Positions 11,189-22,484 of a DNA stretch of 64,000 nt are shown here, one piece after another. The stretch lies in NCBI GenBank assembly GCA_933228895.1, contig OW121857.1:71233672-71297671 (forward strand). Reading direction: 5' to 3'. The DNA is from Platycnemis pennipes. Its lineage: Eukaryota > Arthropoda > Insecta > Odonata > Platycnemididae. The notes beneath the pieces were generated by a model. It saw only the letters and a program-made list of their open reading frames with translations. It had not been told where the DNA came from and searched no databases. A program made the position numbers and the translations under genes. Every line of letters starts with the position of its first letter. Positions within the stretch are counted from its first letter, which is position 1.

Positions 11189-12032
11189 ATTTTTATGGCT
11201 TTTATTCTGCAGTGGAACTGCAATGGGTTTTACCAACATAGAGAGGAGCTTGATATTTTAATCAAAGAATTCTACCCAGCCTGTATCTGCCTACAGGAGA
11301 CGCATTTTAAAATGGCTGTTAAAATTATCTTGAAGGACTATTTAGTTTTAAGATATGACGACACCAGTGGCCTACGAGCTCGGGGTGGGGTGGCCATTGT
11401 TATTCAGGAAACCCTATACACTTCCCGAATCCAACTAAACACATCATTCCATGCGATTGCAGTACAGGTGCACTACCCTGAATCAACAATGTTGTGTAAC
11501 GTTTATTTACCGGAAGATGCATCAGTTACTCGAAGCAACCTAGAAGAACTTGCTGGTGAACTACCTCTGCCTTACTTTTTATTAGGAGATTTTAACGCCC
11601 ACGATTCTTTATGGGGAGGTACAAGAACCCAATGCAACAGAAGAGGGCAAATGTTATATGATTTTATACATGATTTTAACCTATTTTTAGTGAATAAGTG
11701 GGAGAAAACCCATTTCAATTGTTTTAACTGAACATTTTCGTGTATTGCCCTCTGTCTATGTTAAATTAGTCTCATAACTAAAGTTGAGATGTACTGATCT
11801 GAGTGGGAGTGACCACTTCCCAATCACTGTTGCTTTGGATTGACCAAATTTTAACTTCTTGAGACCCACTAGTTGGGTAGCACAAAGAGGTGACTGGAGC
11901 CTCTTTAAAACCTCATTTTCTTTTAACCTTAACAATCAAGTAGATGGTTTAACGAACCATGAGTCCTTAAAAGATTCTATACTGGAAGCAGCGGACCACA
12001 GTGTGCCTAAAACTAGAGCCACAATTACAAAA
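11189..12032 (+). mobile_element. Type 1 LINE copy d, left part (starts at ORF2)
   Basis: It begins a few bases before an ORF2 start (11195) directly after the tail of copy c. The first 178 codons encode the endonuclease N-terminus (QWNCNGFYQH, LQETHF, GDFNAHD) and then a stop at 11729-11731. Further endonuclease and linker sequence follows in shifted frames up to ATITK, where copy e is inserted. The remainder of copy d resumes at 18671. The 12 bp ACAATTACAAAA is present on both sides (12021-12032 and 18671-18682) as the target-site duplication of copy e. Confidence 0.85.
11195..11731 (+). pseudogene. Copy d ORF2 endonuclease fragment
   Basis: An APE-type endonuclease N-terminal half of 178 residues. 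It shows QETHF, the GGVAI stretch, CNVYLPEDA and LLGDFNAHDSLWGG in the same order as copies b and f, then an early stop where the others read 'FNGQYSAIDLC'. Non-functional fragment. Confidence 0.85.
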
Positions 12033-12231
12033 CAGCATTCTCGAGTACCCAAGGAGCCGTCAAAGCAAAATTAAATCCGCTGTGTAGTGTGTACACAGCG
12101 GAACTATTCGCCATGAAGATGGCACTCGAAACTCTATGTGACGGAGGTGGCTCCTTTGTTATATGCACCGACTCCCTGAGTTCCTTACAATCAATTTCCG
12201 GTTTTTCGCCCATGCACCCGATCATTCAGGA
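12033..12231 (+). mobile_element. Type 1 LINE copy e, left part (5'-truncated, starts in RNase H)
   Basis: The reading frame from about 12035 gives AFSSTQGAVKAKLNPL and CSVYTAELFAMKMAL, the RNase H region of type 1 ORF2, ending at HPIIQD where full-length copy f is inserted. Copy e resumes at 17902. The 11 bp ATCATTCAGGA occurs at 12221-12231 and again at 17902-17912, the target-site duplication of copy f. Copy e is itself inserted in copy d. Confidence 0.9.
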
Positions 12232-12829
12232 CCCCCCTGCGGGTAGGGGGATTGAGAATACTCCCGCAGTATCTCTGCTTGTCGTAAGAGGCGACTAAAA
12301 GGGCGGGGAGAAAACCCCGAAAACAAACCCCGTGCCAGCAAGGGTTGAGCCCGGACAGTCTTGTGGGTCAACTGTCTGTGTGCGGCCATACCACCTGGCC
12401 TGCGATCCACCCGCATGTTTGCCGTGTGCGGAGACCCGTAAGGAGGAGAAGGGGATCCTGGAGGGTGAGGTCTGCGGTTCCCAGCCGGGTGTCGGATGCC
12501 CGGTATGGACTACGGGCCAATACCCCTCTTCGGCCCCGGATTCTGTGTAAACGGGCGGCCGGGAGCTAGCCACTCCCGGTCAATCGGCTTCCGCGGCGTA
12601 AGCTTAACGGTGGCGAGTGCCAGGGAGGTGGGGGTCTGCGTAGGGCGGTCGGAGATGTACGGGTTTGGTGGGCCCGTGCATTAAAGACCCAACCCGAAAC
12701 AGTCAACCACCTCTAGGGTGCTATATCCCCTCGGGTAGCCCTGGCGACCGCACCGGTTTGCGGTGCGGCGTCCCGAATGTGTGGCTCCATGGTGGGTGGG
12801 GAGCTCGGGGGACGAAATTTAAAATTGGT

Positions 12830-13990
12830 ATGGCGGATAATATTCTTCCACCAACTAAAAAATCCCGCCCGGACATGGGTGGGAGAGAAATTTGTACTAA
12901 CGGAAGTAAGCGCTTTCTCATTATGAGATGCATGAAGGAGGGTGAGACCTTTGCCAAGGTTTCCCCATTCCTTATAAGAAAAGTTATGTCGGCATTGGTA
13001 CCCGGTGAAATCAAGTCAGCGAAAAAGCTCAGGGATGGCACCTTGCTAATCGAAACGGCAAATATAGCACAGAGCGAGAAACTCTTGGCTACGGATAGAT
13101 TCCATGACTTTCCAGTAAAAGTAGAGGTACACCGTACATTGAATACCTGTCGGGGAGTAATCAGTCACTTTGACCTCCTCCATGTAGAAGTCGACGAAAT
13201 TAAGAGAGAGATGGCATCTCAAGGTGTAAGCGATGTCCGTCGACTTACTACAAGGCGCAACGGCGTAGTAATTAACACTACGTCTGTGGTTTTGACCTTT
13301 GGATGTGAAAAGCTCCCCGATAAGGTATTCATTGGCTACGAGTCAGTACCGGTGAGGCCCTATATTCCAGCTCCAATGCGCTGCTTCCAGTGCCAGCGCT
13401 TCGGCCACATCGCCACGCGATGTGAGGGCAAGGCCACCTGCCCACGCTGCGGCCTGGATGCGCATGAGGGAGAGGACTGTGTGCAAGATACACACTGCGT
13501 CAACTGCGAGGGTGCACACCCGGTGTACTCTCGCAAATGTCCGAAAATGCTGGAAGAAAGGAAAGTCATGGAAATAAAGACACTGGAAAAAATAACGTAT
13601 TTCGAAGCGAGGAAAAAGTATAGGGCATTAGCAGCGCCTGTGTTTTCCCGCTCATTCGCCTCAGTTGCCTTAACACCAGTCCCTAAAGCCACTATAGCAA
13701 CGCAAACCAAAAGTAGTGAACATTTAATGAAAGTAGCGACGAAAGAAGTGGCAATGCCGGCCAAAAACTTGTCACCGGCTCGTAAAGTGACCACCAGCTC
13801 TGCGGGTTCTCCCAAGAAGAACCCCACTAAACATAATTCCCCGAACGCTAATAACTCGCGGGAAAAGGCACCACCATCCGGTATGTCCAAGCCCGGACAG
13901 CCGGAATGTATGGAGGAGGATGAAAGTCTCTCTGAGACAGAAATCCTCCTCGCAAAACAGTCGGGAAGAAGGCGCCGTATTAAGCGTTGA
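12830..13990 (+). CDS. Copy f ORF1: intact zinc-knuckle RNA-binding protein
   Basis: 386 codons with no lesion. The start at 12830 is chosen because it directly follows the conserved leader and aligns with the ORF1 starts of copies b and j; an upstream in-frame ATG at 12665 lies inside the conserved 5'UTR. Residues about 180-235 carry three CCHC knuckles (CFQCQRFGHIATRC, CPRCGLDAHEGEDC, CVNCEGAHPVYSRKC). The N-terminal half holds a conserved block with KRFLIMRC and RDGTLLIE. The tail is basic (GRRRRIKR) after an acidic MEEDESLSETE stretch. ORF1 proteins of this kind bind element RNA and help form the retrotransposition particle. The stop lies 60 bp before the ORF2 start. Confidence 0.92.
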   Translation: MADNILPPTKKSRPDMGGREICTNGSKRFLIMRCMKEGETFAKVSPFLIRKVMSALVPGEIKSAKKLRDGTLLIETANIAQSEKLLATDRFHDFPVKVEVHRTLNTCRGVISHFDLLHVEVDEIKREMASQGVSDVRRLTTRRNGVVINTTSVVLTFGCEKLPDKVFIGYESVPVRPYIPAPMRCFQCQRFGHIATRCEGKATCPRCGLDAHEGEDCVQDTHCVNCEGAHPVYSRKCPKMLEERKVMEIKTLEKITYFEARKKYRALAAPVFSRSFASVALTPVPKATIATQTKSSEHLMKVATKEVAMPAKNLSPARKVTTSSAGSPKKNPTKHNSPNANNSREKAPPSGMSKPGQPECMEEDESLSETEILLAKQSGRRRRIKR

Positions 13991-14050
13991 TCCTCCCATT
14001 GCACGGATAGCTCGATCATAGTTTTATTTTTATATTTTATACTATCAAAT

Positions 14051-17000
14051 ATGGCTTTTATCTTGCAGTGGAACTGCAATGGTTTTTACCGGCATAAGGA
14101 GGAGATGACCCTTTTAATTCATGATTTTAACCCTCTTTGTATATGTCTTCAAGAGACACATTTTAAGAGGACGGACAAGGGCATTTTAAAAAGTTTTAAC
14201 ACTTTTAGATTTGACGACACCAGTGGCAATCGAGCCCAGGGTGGAGTGGCTGTTTACATTCGGGAGGCTCTTTACACCTCCCGAGTACAGCTTAACACGC
14301 CGTTTCAGGCGGTGGCGGTAACCGTGTACGCCCCGGAACCGGTAACATTGTGCAATGTTTATCTCCCGGAGGCTGCACCGGTTACTCGTTTTAACTTGGA
14401 CGCCCTTGTCCGTCAACTCCCGAAGCCCTACATTTTACTAGGAGATTTTAATGCACATGACACCCTGTGGGGGAGTTCTAGAAGGCAGTGCGACCGAAGA
14501 GGTCGTATTTTAGCCAATTTTATTTTAGATTTTAACATGATTTTATTGAACAACGGGGAGAAAACCCGTTTTAATGCTTTTAACGGTCAGTACTCTGCGA
14601 TTGACCTGTGCATTGCATCGAGCAGTTTGATAAACAAGATGGAAATATCCGTGCATAATGATGTGTGGGAGCGATCATTTTCCCCTGTTAGTCAAAAAAG
14701 ACCAAAATCTTATTTTAGATTATATTCGTCCGGGTAACTGGATTATCCGGAAAGGTGACTGGTCTTATTTTAAAAAAGTTTTTAATTTTAACCACGACGA
14801 AGCATGTGACCCTATAATGAACATTGAGAGGTTAACGAATTGCCTGATTGAAAGCGCAAGGTGCAGTGTTCCTCGGTCAAAGGGCACCAAACTGAGACCA
14901 GCAGTACCATGGTGGAACGAGGAATGCGCAGAAGCCATTCGTCAACGTAAGAAGGCGTTACGAATTTTTAAAAAATTTCCCACGAACATGAACCTTTCCG
15001 CCTTCCGACGATTAAGAGCGAAGGCACGTCAGGTGGTGAAGGAGGCGAAGAGGGCTTCCTGGATGGAATTTGTCTCTGGCGTCAACAGTCGGACGCCGGT
15101 TGCACAGGTTTGGCGTAAAGTAAGAAGTATATCTGGCAACCAACAACAGCTCGGCGTCTCCTTTCTACGTGTTGGAGGCAACACAGTTACATCGCCATCT
15201 TCTATTGGAAATATATTCGGTCAGGAACTAGCCAAAACCAGCTCTAATAAAAGCTACGATGATAGTTTTTTAAAAATTAAGAAGGAAAAGGAGGCATCTT
15301 CTATCGACTTTAAGGAGCGACGATCCCTGGCAGATTATAACCTTCCGTTTTCCCTGTGGGAACTAGAGTCCGCCATTGCGGACTCCCACATGACTTCTCC
15401 AGGTCCCGACGAAGTCCACAATGCCTTTCTCCGGAATATTCCGGAATCGGCATTGTTGGAGGTCCTCCACACCTTCAATCAGCTATGGGTTGAAGGTTCC
15501 TTTCCATCGTCCTGGCGGGAGTCTGTTGTAGTCCCTATATTAAAACAAGGTAAAGACCGAGCTGACCCGAACAACTACAGGCCGATATCTCTTACTAGCT
15601 GCCTTTGCAAGATTATGGAAAGAATGGTGAATCGGCGGCTCATATGGTGGCTAGAGCGTCGCAACCTTCTTTCTGGTGTCCAGTGTGGATTTCGTAGGGG
15701 CCGTTCCACCACTGATCACCTAGTAAGGATAGACAATTTTATCCAGGAAGCCTTCCTTCTACGTCAACACGTGATTGGCGTATTTTTCGATATTGAAAAG
15801 GCTTATGACCGAACTTGGCGACACAAAATTCTACACACTCTGCACGAATGGGGTTTTAGGGGTAATCTACCCATTTTTATTCGGAACTTTTTATCCAACC
15901 GAGTTTTTAAAGTCAGAATAGGCCAGCATAAATCGCAATTTTACAGCCAAGAAAATGGAGTTCCTCAGGGTTCTGTCCTTAGTGTAACGCTTTTCGCTGT
16001 AGCGATTAACGATATTGCTAACTGTGTAGGCACACCAGTAATAGCATCACTGTTTGTGGATGACTTTGCAATTTTTTGTAGGTCATCCCAACCCGCTACA
16101 GCAGCCAGACTAATCCAACTCACTCTGAACAAACTGCACAAGTGGGCCCAGTGTAATGGTTTTAAGTTCTCCTCAGAGAAAACCAAATGCGTTCATTTCC
16201 GCCGGTGTAGGGGACATAACATCCCTCCAGCGTTACGCTTGGGTGGTAAAAACCTTCCATTTGTCGACTCAATCCGTTTTTTAGGCCTGACATTTGACTA
16301 CCGCCTCAACTGGCGTGCTCACATAGAAAGTTTAAAATTGAAATGTCACAAAACGTTAAACATTTTCAAGTACCTAAGTCACTCGACATGGGGAGCTGAT
16401 CGCTCCACACTAATTTTATTGTATCGTGCTTTAGTACGGTCAAAACTTGACTATGGTTCCTTTGTGTACTCTTCCGGTCGAGAGTCGTACCTTCGACCAC
16501 TGACTGTGATACACAATACCGGTTTACGACTGTGTACGGGGGCGTTTCGGACCAGCCCTATCCTGAGCATCTACTCTGATGCAGGAGAATCGCCTTTGTG
16601 CTACCGAAGGAACCTGCTAATGTGCAACTACGCCTCAAAGGTTTTAGCAATGAAGACGCATCCATGTTTTAACTTGTTTTCAAAACCACGATTTTTAGAT
16701 GTTTTTAACCGTAAGACAAAGGCCACAAGGCCTGCCAATGTTCGTTTTAACTATTTTATTCGAGAACGAGGAGTTGGTCTACCGGATTTATACCCTGTCG
16801 GGTCATCTAACCACCCACCATGGCTAACTCCTACTCCTATAATAAAGATGCTCCTTAGTGATCGTCCAAAGGCTTCCACCACTGCTGCTGAGTGCCAGCG
16901 TACCTTCTCTGTGTTCCTGGGCAACCACCCCAATTTTGTCACTGTATTCACAGACGGGTCGAAGTCTCCTACCGCCTGTGCCTGTGCCGTAGTTTCTTCT

Positions 17001-17750
17001 TATCATGGTACCATAAAGGCTAAACTCAGTCCACTCTGCAGTGTATTCACGGCGGAGCTGTTCGCTATAAAGATGGCTCTGTGTAGAATAGACAGTAGTG
17101 GAGGATCCTTCGCAATTTGCTCTGACTCTCTAAGTGCCCTAAACTCTATTTCCGACCGTTCTTCTACGAACCCATTATGCCAGCAGATCCATGAGTCGCT
17201 ACTCTCCCTTCAAAAGAAGGGAGTCACCATCATCTTTCTGTGGGTCCCCAGCCACATGGGAATTGTCGGGAATGAACGTGTCGATGCAACTGCGAAGGCT
17301 GCCCTAAAAGAAGAAAATTGCACATCAACTCTGGTACCTTTCGAAGACCTTCGGTCCCATCTAAAGGGCTCAGTTTTCCAACAGTGGCAGGAGCAATGGA
17401 ACGATCTCCCAAATAACAAATTACGAAGTTTAAAACCGGTAACGGCAGCATGGCCAACGTCCGTCAGGAGCAGTCGCAGAGAGGAAGTCGTCATTGCACG
17501 ACTACGAATCGGTCATTGCCGTCTGACTCACTCGTATCTCTTCACCGAAGAGAAGGAACCGCCTCTCTGCAATGAGTGCAACATGCCACTCAGTGTGCGA
17601 CACATCCTGACGGATTGTAACTTATTTCGGAATGCACGCCTCAGGTTAGGGATCAGGGGGAGCCTAGAGCATGTTCTAGGCAATGATCCTGATCGTCTTA
17701 ACCGTGTCATATTGCTGCTAAAAGAAACTGACCTTTTTAATAAAATATAA
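14051..17750 (+). pseudogene. Copy f ORF2: endonuclease-RT-RNase H polyprotein with one 2 bp deletion
   Basis: The first frame (14051-14737) encodes the APE-type endonuclease up to 'SVHNDV'. Compared with copy b, two T residues are missing near 14660, within the GSDHF endonuclease motif region. The remaining frame, open from before 14660 to the TAA at 17748-17750, encodes the rest without a stop. RT motifs are FFDIEKAYD, NGVPQGSVLS and FVDDFAIF. RNase H motifs are FTDGSKS, TAELFAIK, CSDSLSA and VPSHMGIVGNE. The C-terminal motif is IGHCRLTHSYLF...CNEC...HILTDC. All catalytic residues expected for the three domains appear present, so only this deletion separates it from a complete ORF2. The mutation is plainly visible by alignment with copy b. 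Confidence 0.93.
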
Positions 17751-17848
17751 TCTAATACAGACATGTTTTTATTCTTATTTTTAGTCTTATTTCGATCTAC
17801 CGTAAATATAGTTTAATATATTGCCTATGGATAAATTAGAGAATGGGT

Positions 17849-17901
17849 GGTGCGAAATGACCTTGGCTGTCGAAGCACCCCAAAAATCAATACCTACCTA
17901 C
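17849..17901 (+). promoter_or_regulatory. Copy f 3' stem-loop and tail
   Basis: GGTGC (17849-17853) pairs with GCACC (17875-17879), with 21 bases between. An A-rich stretch and a short TACCTACCTAC tail follow, ending exactly at the target-site duplication. Confidence 0.7.
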
Positions 17902-18670
17902 ATCATTCAGGATATACATTCGTCCCTGCTGTCTCTCAGCAGAAAGGGAGTACTTGTTTGGTTCCTTTGGGTCCCGGGGCATGTGGGAATAGCCGGAAAT
18001 GAAAAGGCAGACGCTTTGGCCAAAGAAGCTCTGAACGAGACGGAGTGTAAGTCCACGCTGGTACCTTACGAGGACCTACAATCTTGCCTGAGACAGGTAG
18101 TCCTAGGGCAGTGGAAGGAATATTGGCGCACTACACATAATAATAAACTCCGCGACATCAAGCCGGTTACGTCAGTGTGGCCCTCTTCCGTCAGGAATAG
18201 CCGAAGAGAGGAAGTCGTCATCACACGTTTGAGGATAGGGCATTGCCCTCTGACCCACTCATTTCTCTTCACGGAAGAGAAACAACCACCTCAGTGTGAT
18301 GACTGCGACTGTCCTCTCACCACTCGGCATATCCTGACGGAGTGTGACAAATACCGTGACGCGCGAAGGCGGCTTAACTTAGGGGGAGACCTAAAATCCA
18401 TCCTAGGAGACGACCCTAATGTCATAAGCCGAGTTATCACATTTCTGAAAGAGATGGGATTATTCAGAAAAATATAACTCTCACCCTTTTTTTTTATAAT
18501 AAATCACTGTATTCAATTTTTTAATAAGTGCCATAACTATGATAGACAATTTTCAATTTTTATTATTATTACTGTTACATTTATAAATTTTACTACTAAG
18601 AATGGGTAGTGGTGCAAAATGACCTAGCCGTCGACACACCCTACAAGTTTTAAACCTACTACTACCCCCC
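17902..18670 (+). mobile_element. Type 1 LINE copy e, right part
   Basis: It continues the RNase H frame interrupted by copy f: IIQDIHSSLLSLSRKG, VPGHVGIAGNEKADALAKEAL, then the C-terminal Cys/His motif, stopping at 18475-18477. The 3'UTR carries the stem-loop (GGTGC at 18611; the partner reads ACACC, losing one pair) and a TACTACTAC tail plus C-run that abuts the second copy of ACAATTACAAAA. Confidence 0.9.
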
Positions 18671-19375
18671 ACAATTACAAAAACACAAGTTCCTTGGTGG
18701 ACAGAAGGTTGTGCCAAAGCTATTAAACTTAGAAAATGGGCGTTAAATATTTTAAATAAACTTCCAACTGAAACAAATCTTGGATCATATAGATGCTAGA
18801 GAACCAAATCCAGTTATGTAATAAAAGAAGCTAAGAAGGCTTCTTGGATCGAGTACATATCGAGTGTCAATCACAGAACCCCCATCGCACAAATATGGCG
18901 CAAAGTAAAGAGCATTTCCAGAGCCAGCCTTAAGTGTGAGATCCCATCTATAGATGTCAATGGCTCCCAAGTCTCATCATCGACAGAAATAAGGGAGACT
19001 TTCGGGGGTTTACTTGCTAAGATATGGAGCAATGAAAATTACAACCAGTAATCCCGAGCTTTCGAGGAGTGCTCAGAGACATCGTTCTTGAACTTCCAGG
19101 AAAAGCGCACACACCAGGAATATAATTATCCCTTCACCTTTATTAAACTCAAATCCACTGTTGCAGATTTACATGATACATCCCCAGGACCTGACAATAT
19201 CCACAATGCCTTTCTCCAGAATATCCCAGAATCGGCATTGCTAGAAGTCCTCCAGACCTTCACCCACATCTGGAGAACAGGTCCTTTCTCGTAGACCTGG
19301 AGGGAATCTACGATAATTCTTATCCTAAAGCAAGGAAAAGAAGGTCATAACCCTGACAGCTATGGAACTATCTAC
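18671..19375 (+). pseudogene. Type 1 LINE copy d, right part (linker and start of RT)
   Basis: It resumes copy d after the second ACAATTACAAAA: VPWWTEGCAKAIKLRK, EAKKASWIEY, HRTPIAQIWRKVKSIS, later DTSPGPDNIHNAFLQN and the start of the RT. Stops at about 18797, 19050 and 19294 interrupt the frame. Similarity ends near 19375, where Copia-1 sequence on the opposite strand begins. The RT core, RNase H and 3' end of copy d are missing. Confidence 0.85.
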
Positions 19376-19425
19376 ACTGTCTGTGTATTATTTCATGTCT
19401 GATATTACATATTTTTCTTTGATCA

Positions 19426-20438
19426 TCATTTTATTACAGCCACCATCTCAAAGTTATTGCTTAGCTCCGGTTTATTCATTGATTCACTGTGATTGGCAAA
19501 GAAAGAAACCTTACTTGTTTTAGATGGTTTCTCGTTGCTGTAGTAGCTATTTTTCATCGGTCTGTTCTGGTTGTTATTTCCCTCTTCATGATGATCTTTG
19601 AAGAAACTGCAGTCTTCCGATTTATGATTTAGTTTCTTGCAATACATACAAGCTTTACTTTTGAGGAAACATTCTTGTTCGCCATGGTTAGTTTTCTTAC
19701 AAATTATGCACAGTTTCTTCTTACATTGTGTCTTAACGTGTCCTATTTGCCTGCATATGAAGCATTTAACATTGCTGTTTTTATACTGTTTTTTAGTTTC
19801 TGCTCTGAATGATACAGGTATTTCCTCTTTTAACTCTAGACTTAAATTTGTGCTCTTCCAGCGACAAATGCGATATAAGATTTTCTATTGTTTTGTCTGC
19901 TTGCGATGACGAGTCCTACGCGCTGCTAAAATGTTTGAACTTTTCGGGCAAAATTGTCATAATGTTGGAAATGAGCATTGATTCAGTAATTTCCTCATGT
20001 AAAACTTTAAGCTTATAAACCAAATTTTGAAGTTGACTAATATTGGTATGAATGTCTTTACTCTTATTGTTTTTACAATTGTAAAATTCTTGCAACATTA
20101 AGCACTTCTCCTGGTTGGTGTTCTTCTTGTAGATGCGCAGAAGCGTATCATACATATCTTTTGTGGTTTCACACGTTAAAAGATGTACCTTCACTGTCTT
20201 GTCCACCATTCTTAATATTGCTTGCTGAGCTGCAGCATCCTTCGTCATCCACTTCGCTACCTTCTGTTCATTCTGATTCCTCATGATGCATGTAGCCATG
20301 TTCCATCCACGACATACATTAGCTGTTTAGCTCTAAATAATATTTAACTTTAAAGTGCCACATTGGAAAAGTATTGCTGACCTTTAGTTTCTGGACACAG
20401 GCAATGTCTTCACTCTCAACCTTAATTGCTGATGCCAT
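19426..20438 (-). pseudogene. Copia-1 gag (UBN2-like) with three CCHC knuckles
   Basis: Starts about 20438 (MASAIKVESEDIA) and continues through frameshifts. The body resembles the Copia gag-polypeptide (UBN2) family: TCETTKDMYDTLLRIY, KCLMLQEFYNCK and ISQLQNLVYKL. Three consecutive zinc knuckles follow in different frames: CFICRQIGHVKTQC, CIICKKTNHGEQEC and CMYCKKLNHKSEDC. Several stops and frameshifts make it a pseudogene. Three tandem knuckles is more than the single one usual in Copia gag. Confidence 0.75.
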
Positions 20439-20507
20439 AATGTACGATTCTCTCACGAGTATTTTATTTTTATATCTTTATTCACAGTTTTTAGTTTTCT
20501 CATGGCT

Positions 20508-20521
20508 CTGGGCCCATAACC
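20508..20521 (-). promoter_or_regulatory. Copia-1 primer-binding site (initiator tRNA-Met half-molecule type)
   Basis: The minus strand reads GGTTATGGGCCCAG directly after the LTR. This is complementary to the anticodon-arm region of initiator tRNA-Met, the primer style known for Drosophila copia. Confidence 0.8.
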
Positions 20522-20756
20522 TGTTAAAGTCTTGGTTATTTCTAGTTATTACTTGTCTTATTCTTAATTAATTAACCGGTTTTATCAAGAGAGAGAATAA
20601 ATATTATATCATGTTTAATGCGTGAACAACAAAACAATAACGTTTTTATTTATTTTTAAAAATCAAAGTAACATATGTAACCAAAGTAAATGTTCACATG
20701 TCAACCTTACATTTACATATGTAAAACTGACTGAGTGTATCCAACTTCTCTCAACA
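20522..20756 (-). repeat. Copia-1 5' LTR, 235 bp, TG...CA ends
   Basis: The minus strand starts TGTTGAGAGAAG and ends CTTTAACA immediately before the primer-binding site, a canonical Copia LTR. No second copy is present in the window. Confidence 0.75.
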
Positions 20757-22435
20757 GAGACAATTCGGAGAAAGAAAAACAAGATCCCACAACATAAGAG
20801 ACTCGAATGGAAAGATACTCATAGAACTGGAGGACATGGGAAGAGATGGAAGCAATACATCGAAGAGCTCTATCAAGCACCCAAACCACTGGAAGCTGAC
20901 TTAACAGAAGAAGAAATCAGGGAGGATGAAGATGAATGGGGCCCCGAGATACTGAGAAGCAAATTTGACAGCCGTGAAAGACCTAAGGAACAACAAGGCA
21001 CCAGGAGGGGACAAAATAAATGGAGAAATCATCAAGGTACTCGGGGTCAAAGCCAAAGATACCCCCTTTTGGAATAATCAAAGGTAGCTATGACAGAGGA
21101 AGACTGCCAGAGGACTTCCAGGATAGTGAAATGATCGCAATCCCAAAGAAGCCTAGGACAGAGAAATGTGAAGAACACAGAACATTGAGCCAGGTCTCAC
21201 TCACATCAAAAATACTAACTAGGATAATTAGCATAAGAATGGAAGGAAAGATCGAAGGGAGTATTTCGGAATATCAATTCGGATTTAGGAAAAACTGAGG
21301 AGCTAGGGAGGCAATACTCAGCTTAAGGATACTGGCCGAAAAAATGATACACATAAACAAACCGTTATATGTGGCATTCGTGGACATGGAAAAGGCCTTT
21401 GACAATGTCGAATGGAACAAGATGTTCAAGATACTGGAAGCTATTGAAATAGACTACAAGGACAGAAGAATAATCCATAGCCTCTACAAGAACCAGGTCA
21501 CCACAATGCAAATGAAAAATGGAAGGAAGATAGAAGCCAAAATAAATAAAGGAGTCAGACAAGGATGCAACCTCTCCCCAGCGTTATTGAATTATACGTG
21601 GAAAAAGCAATAAGAGACACAGAGGAAATTGGTATCAAGGGCATCAAGGTGAATGGCGAAGAAATAAACATGCTAAGGTTTGCTGCTGACATCGCAGTTG
21701 TAGCAGAAAGTTGAGAGGACCTGCAAGTATCCCTGACCACAATGGACCAAGTACTTCAAGAATATAATAGGAGCATCAACAAGAAGAAAACTAAAATGCT
21801 AGTCTGCGGAAGAGAGAAGCTTATGGCAAATATCACAATTCAAGGAGTGAAATTGGAAAGTGGAGAACTTCAACTACCTTGGTAGCACTATAACTGAGGA
21901 TGGAAGAAGCATGATGGACATCAAGCGAAAAATAGCACAAGCTAAGGAGGCATTCATGTAGAAGAGACAACTACTATGCTCAAAGAACCTACGGCTGCAG
22001 ACAAGGAAGCAGTTCATCAAAACATTTGTATGGAGCATGGCACTCTATGGATCAGAGACATGAAACATTGGGAAAGCAGACCAAAAAGAATTGGAAGCCT
22101 TTGAAACATGGTGCTGGAGGAGAATGTTGAAGATTAAATGGACAGATAAAGTGAAGAAATAAGAGGTGTACAAAAGATCAGATGAAGAAAGGAAGATATG
22201 GAAAACCCTATGGTAGAGAAGAACCAGATGGATTGGACATTGAGGCTCAATGAATTAGTTAGAAATATAATAGAAGGGAAAGTCCTGCGAGGAAGACCAA
22301 GGGACAAATTAAGAAGGATGTGAAGGAGAAAACTTACCAGGCCGTGAGGAAATTAACACTGAATAGGGCAGAATGGAGGGCTGCAGTAAACCAATCCTAG
22401 GATTGAAATAGTGATGATGATAATGATAACTAACA
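20757..22435 (+). pseudogene. Type 2 (RTE-like) LINE, degenerate copy
   Basis: Fragments in several frames recover an RT: KILTRIISIRMEGKIE, QFGFRKN, VAFVDMEKAFDNVEW (motif A), IIHSLYKNQ, GVRQGCNLSPALLN (motif B) and RFAADIAVVAES (motif C, first Asp changed to Ala). The 3' part (EFCYLG-like region, GRPR, EWRAAVNQS) and a TGATGATGATAATGAT tail match the better copy at 33199-35201. There are many stops. It begins directly beside the Copia-1 LTR. Confidence 0.8.
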
Positions 22436-22484
22436 AATGAACATCAATAAGGAAATACATGAAAAGAATGGAAATACATAAAAG

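Larger units (their letters stand above)
12232..17901 (+). mobile_element. Type 1 LINE copy f, full length, almost intact
   Basis: A 5.67 kb element with 5'UTR 12232-12829, intact ORF1 12830-13990, ORF2 14051-17750 carrying a single 2 bp deletion, 3'UTR with a stem-loop (17849-17879) and a short TAC-type tail. It is flanked by a perfect 11 bp target-site duplication (12221-12231 / 17902-17912). It is the innermost and therefore the youngest of three nested type 1 insertions. Its sequence is close to copy b throughout. Confidence 0.95.
19376..20756 (-). mobile_element. Copia-1 LTR retrotransposon, 5' part only
   Basis: Reading on the minus strand: a 5' LTR (20522-20756), a primer-binding site directly after it, then a broken gag. 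The protease, integrase, RT and 3' LTR are absent. The sequence ends against type 1 copy d at about 19375. It is an old truncated copy or the product of a deletion. Confidence 0.8.
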
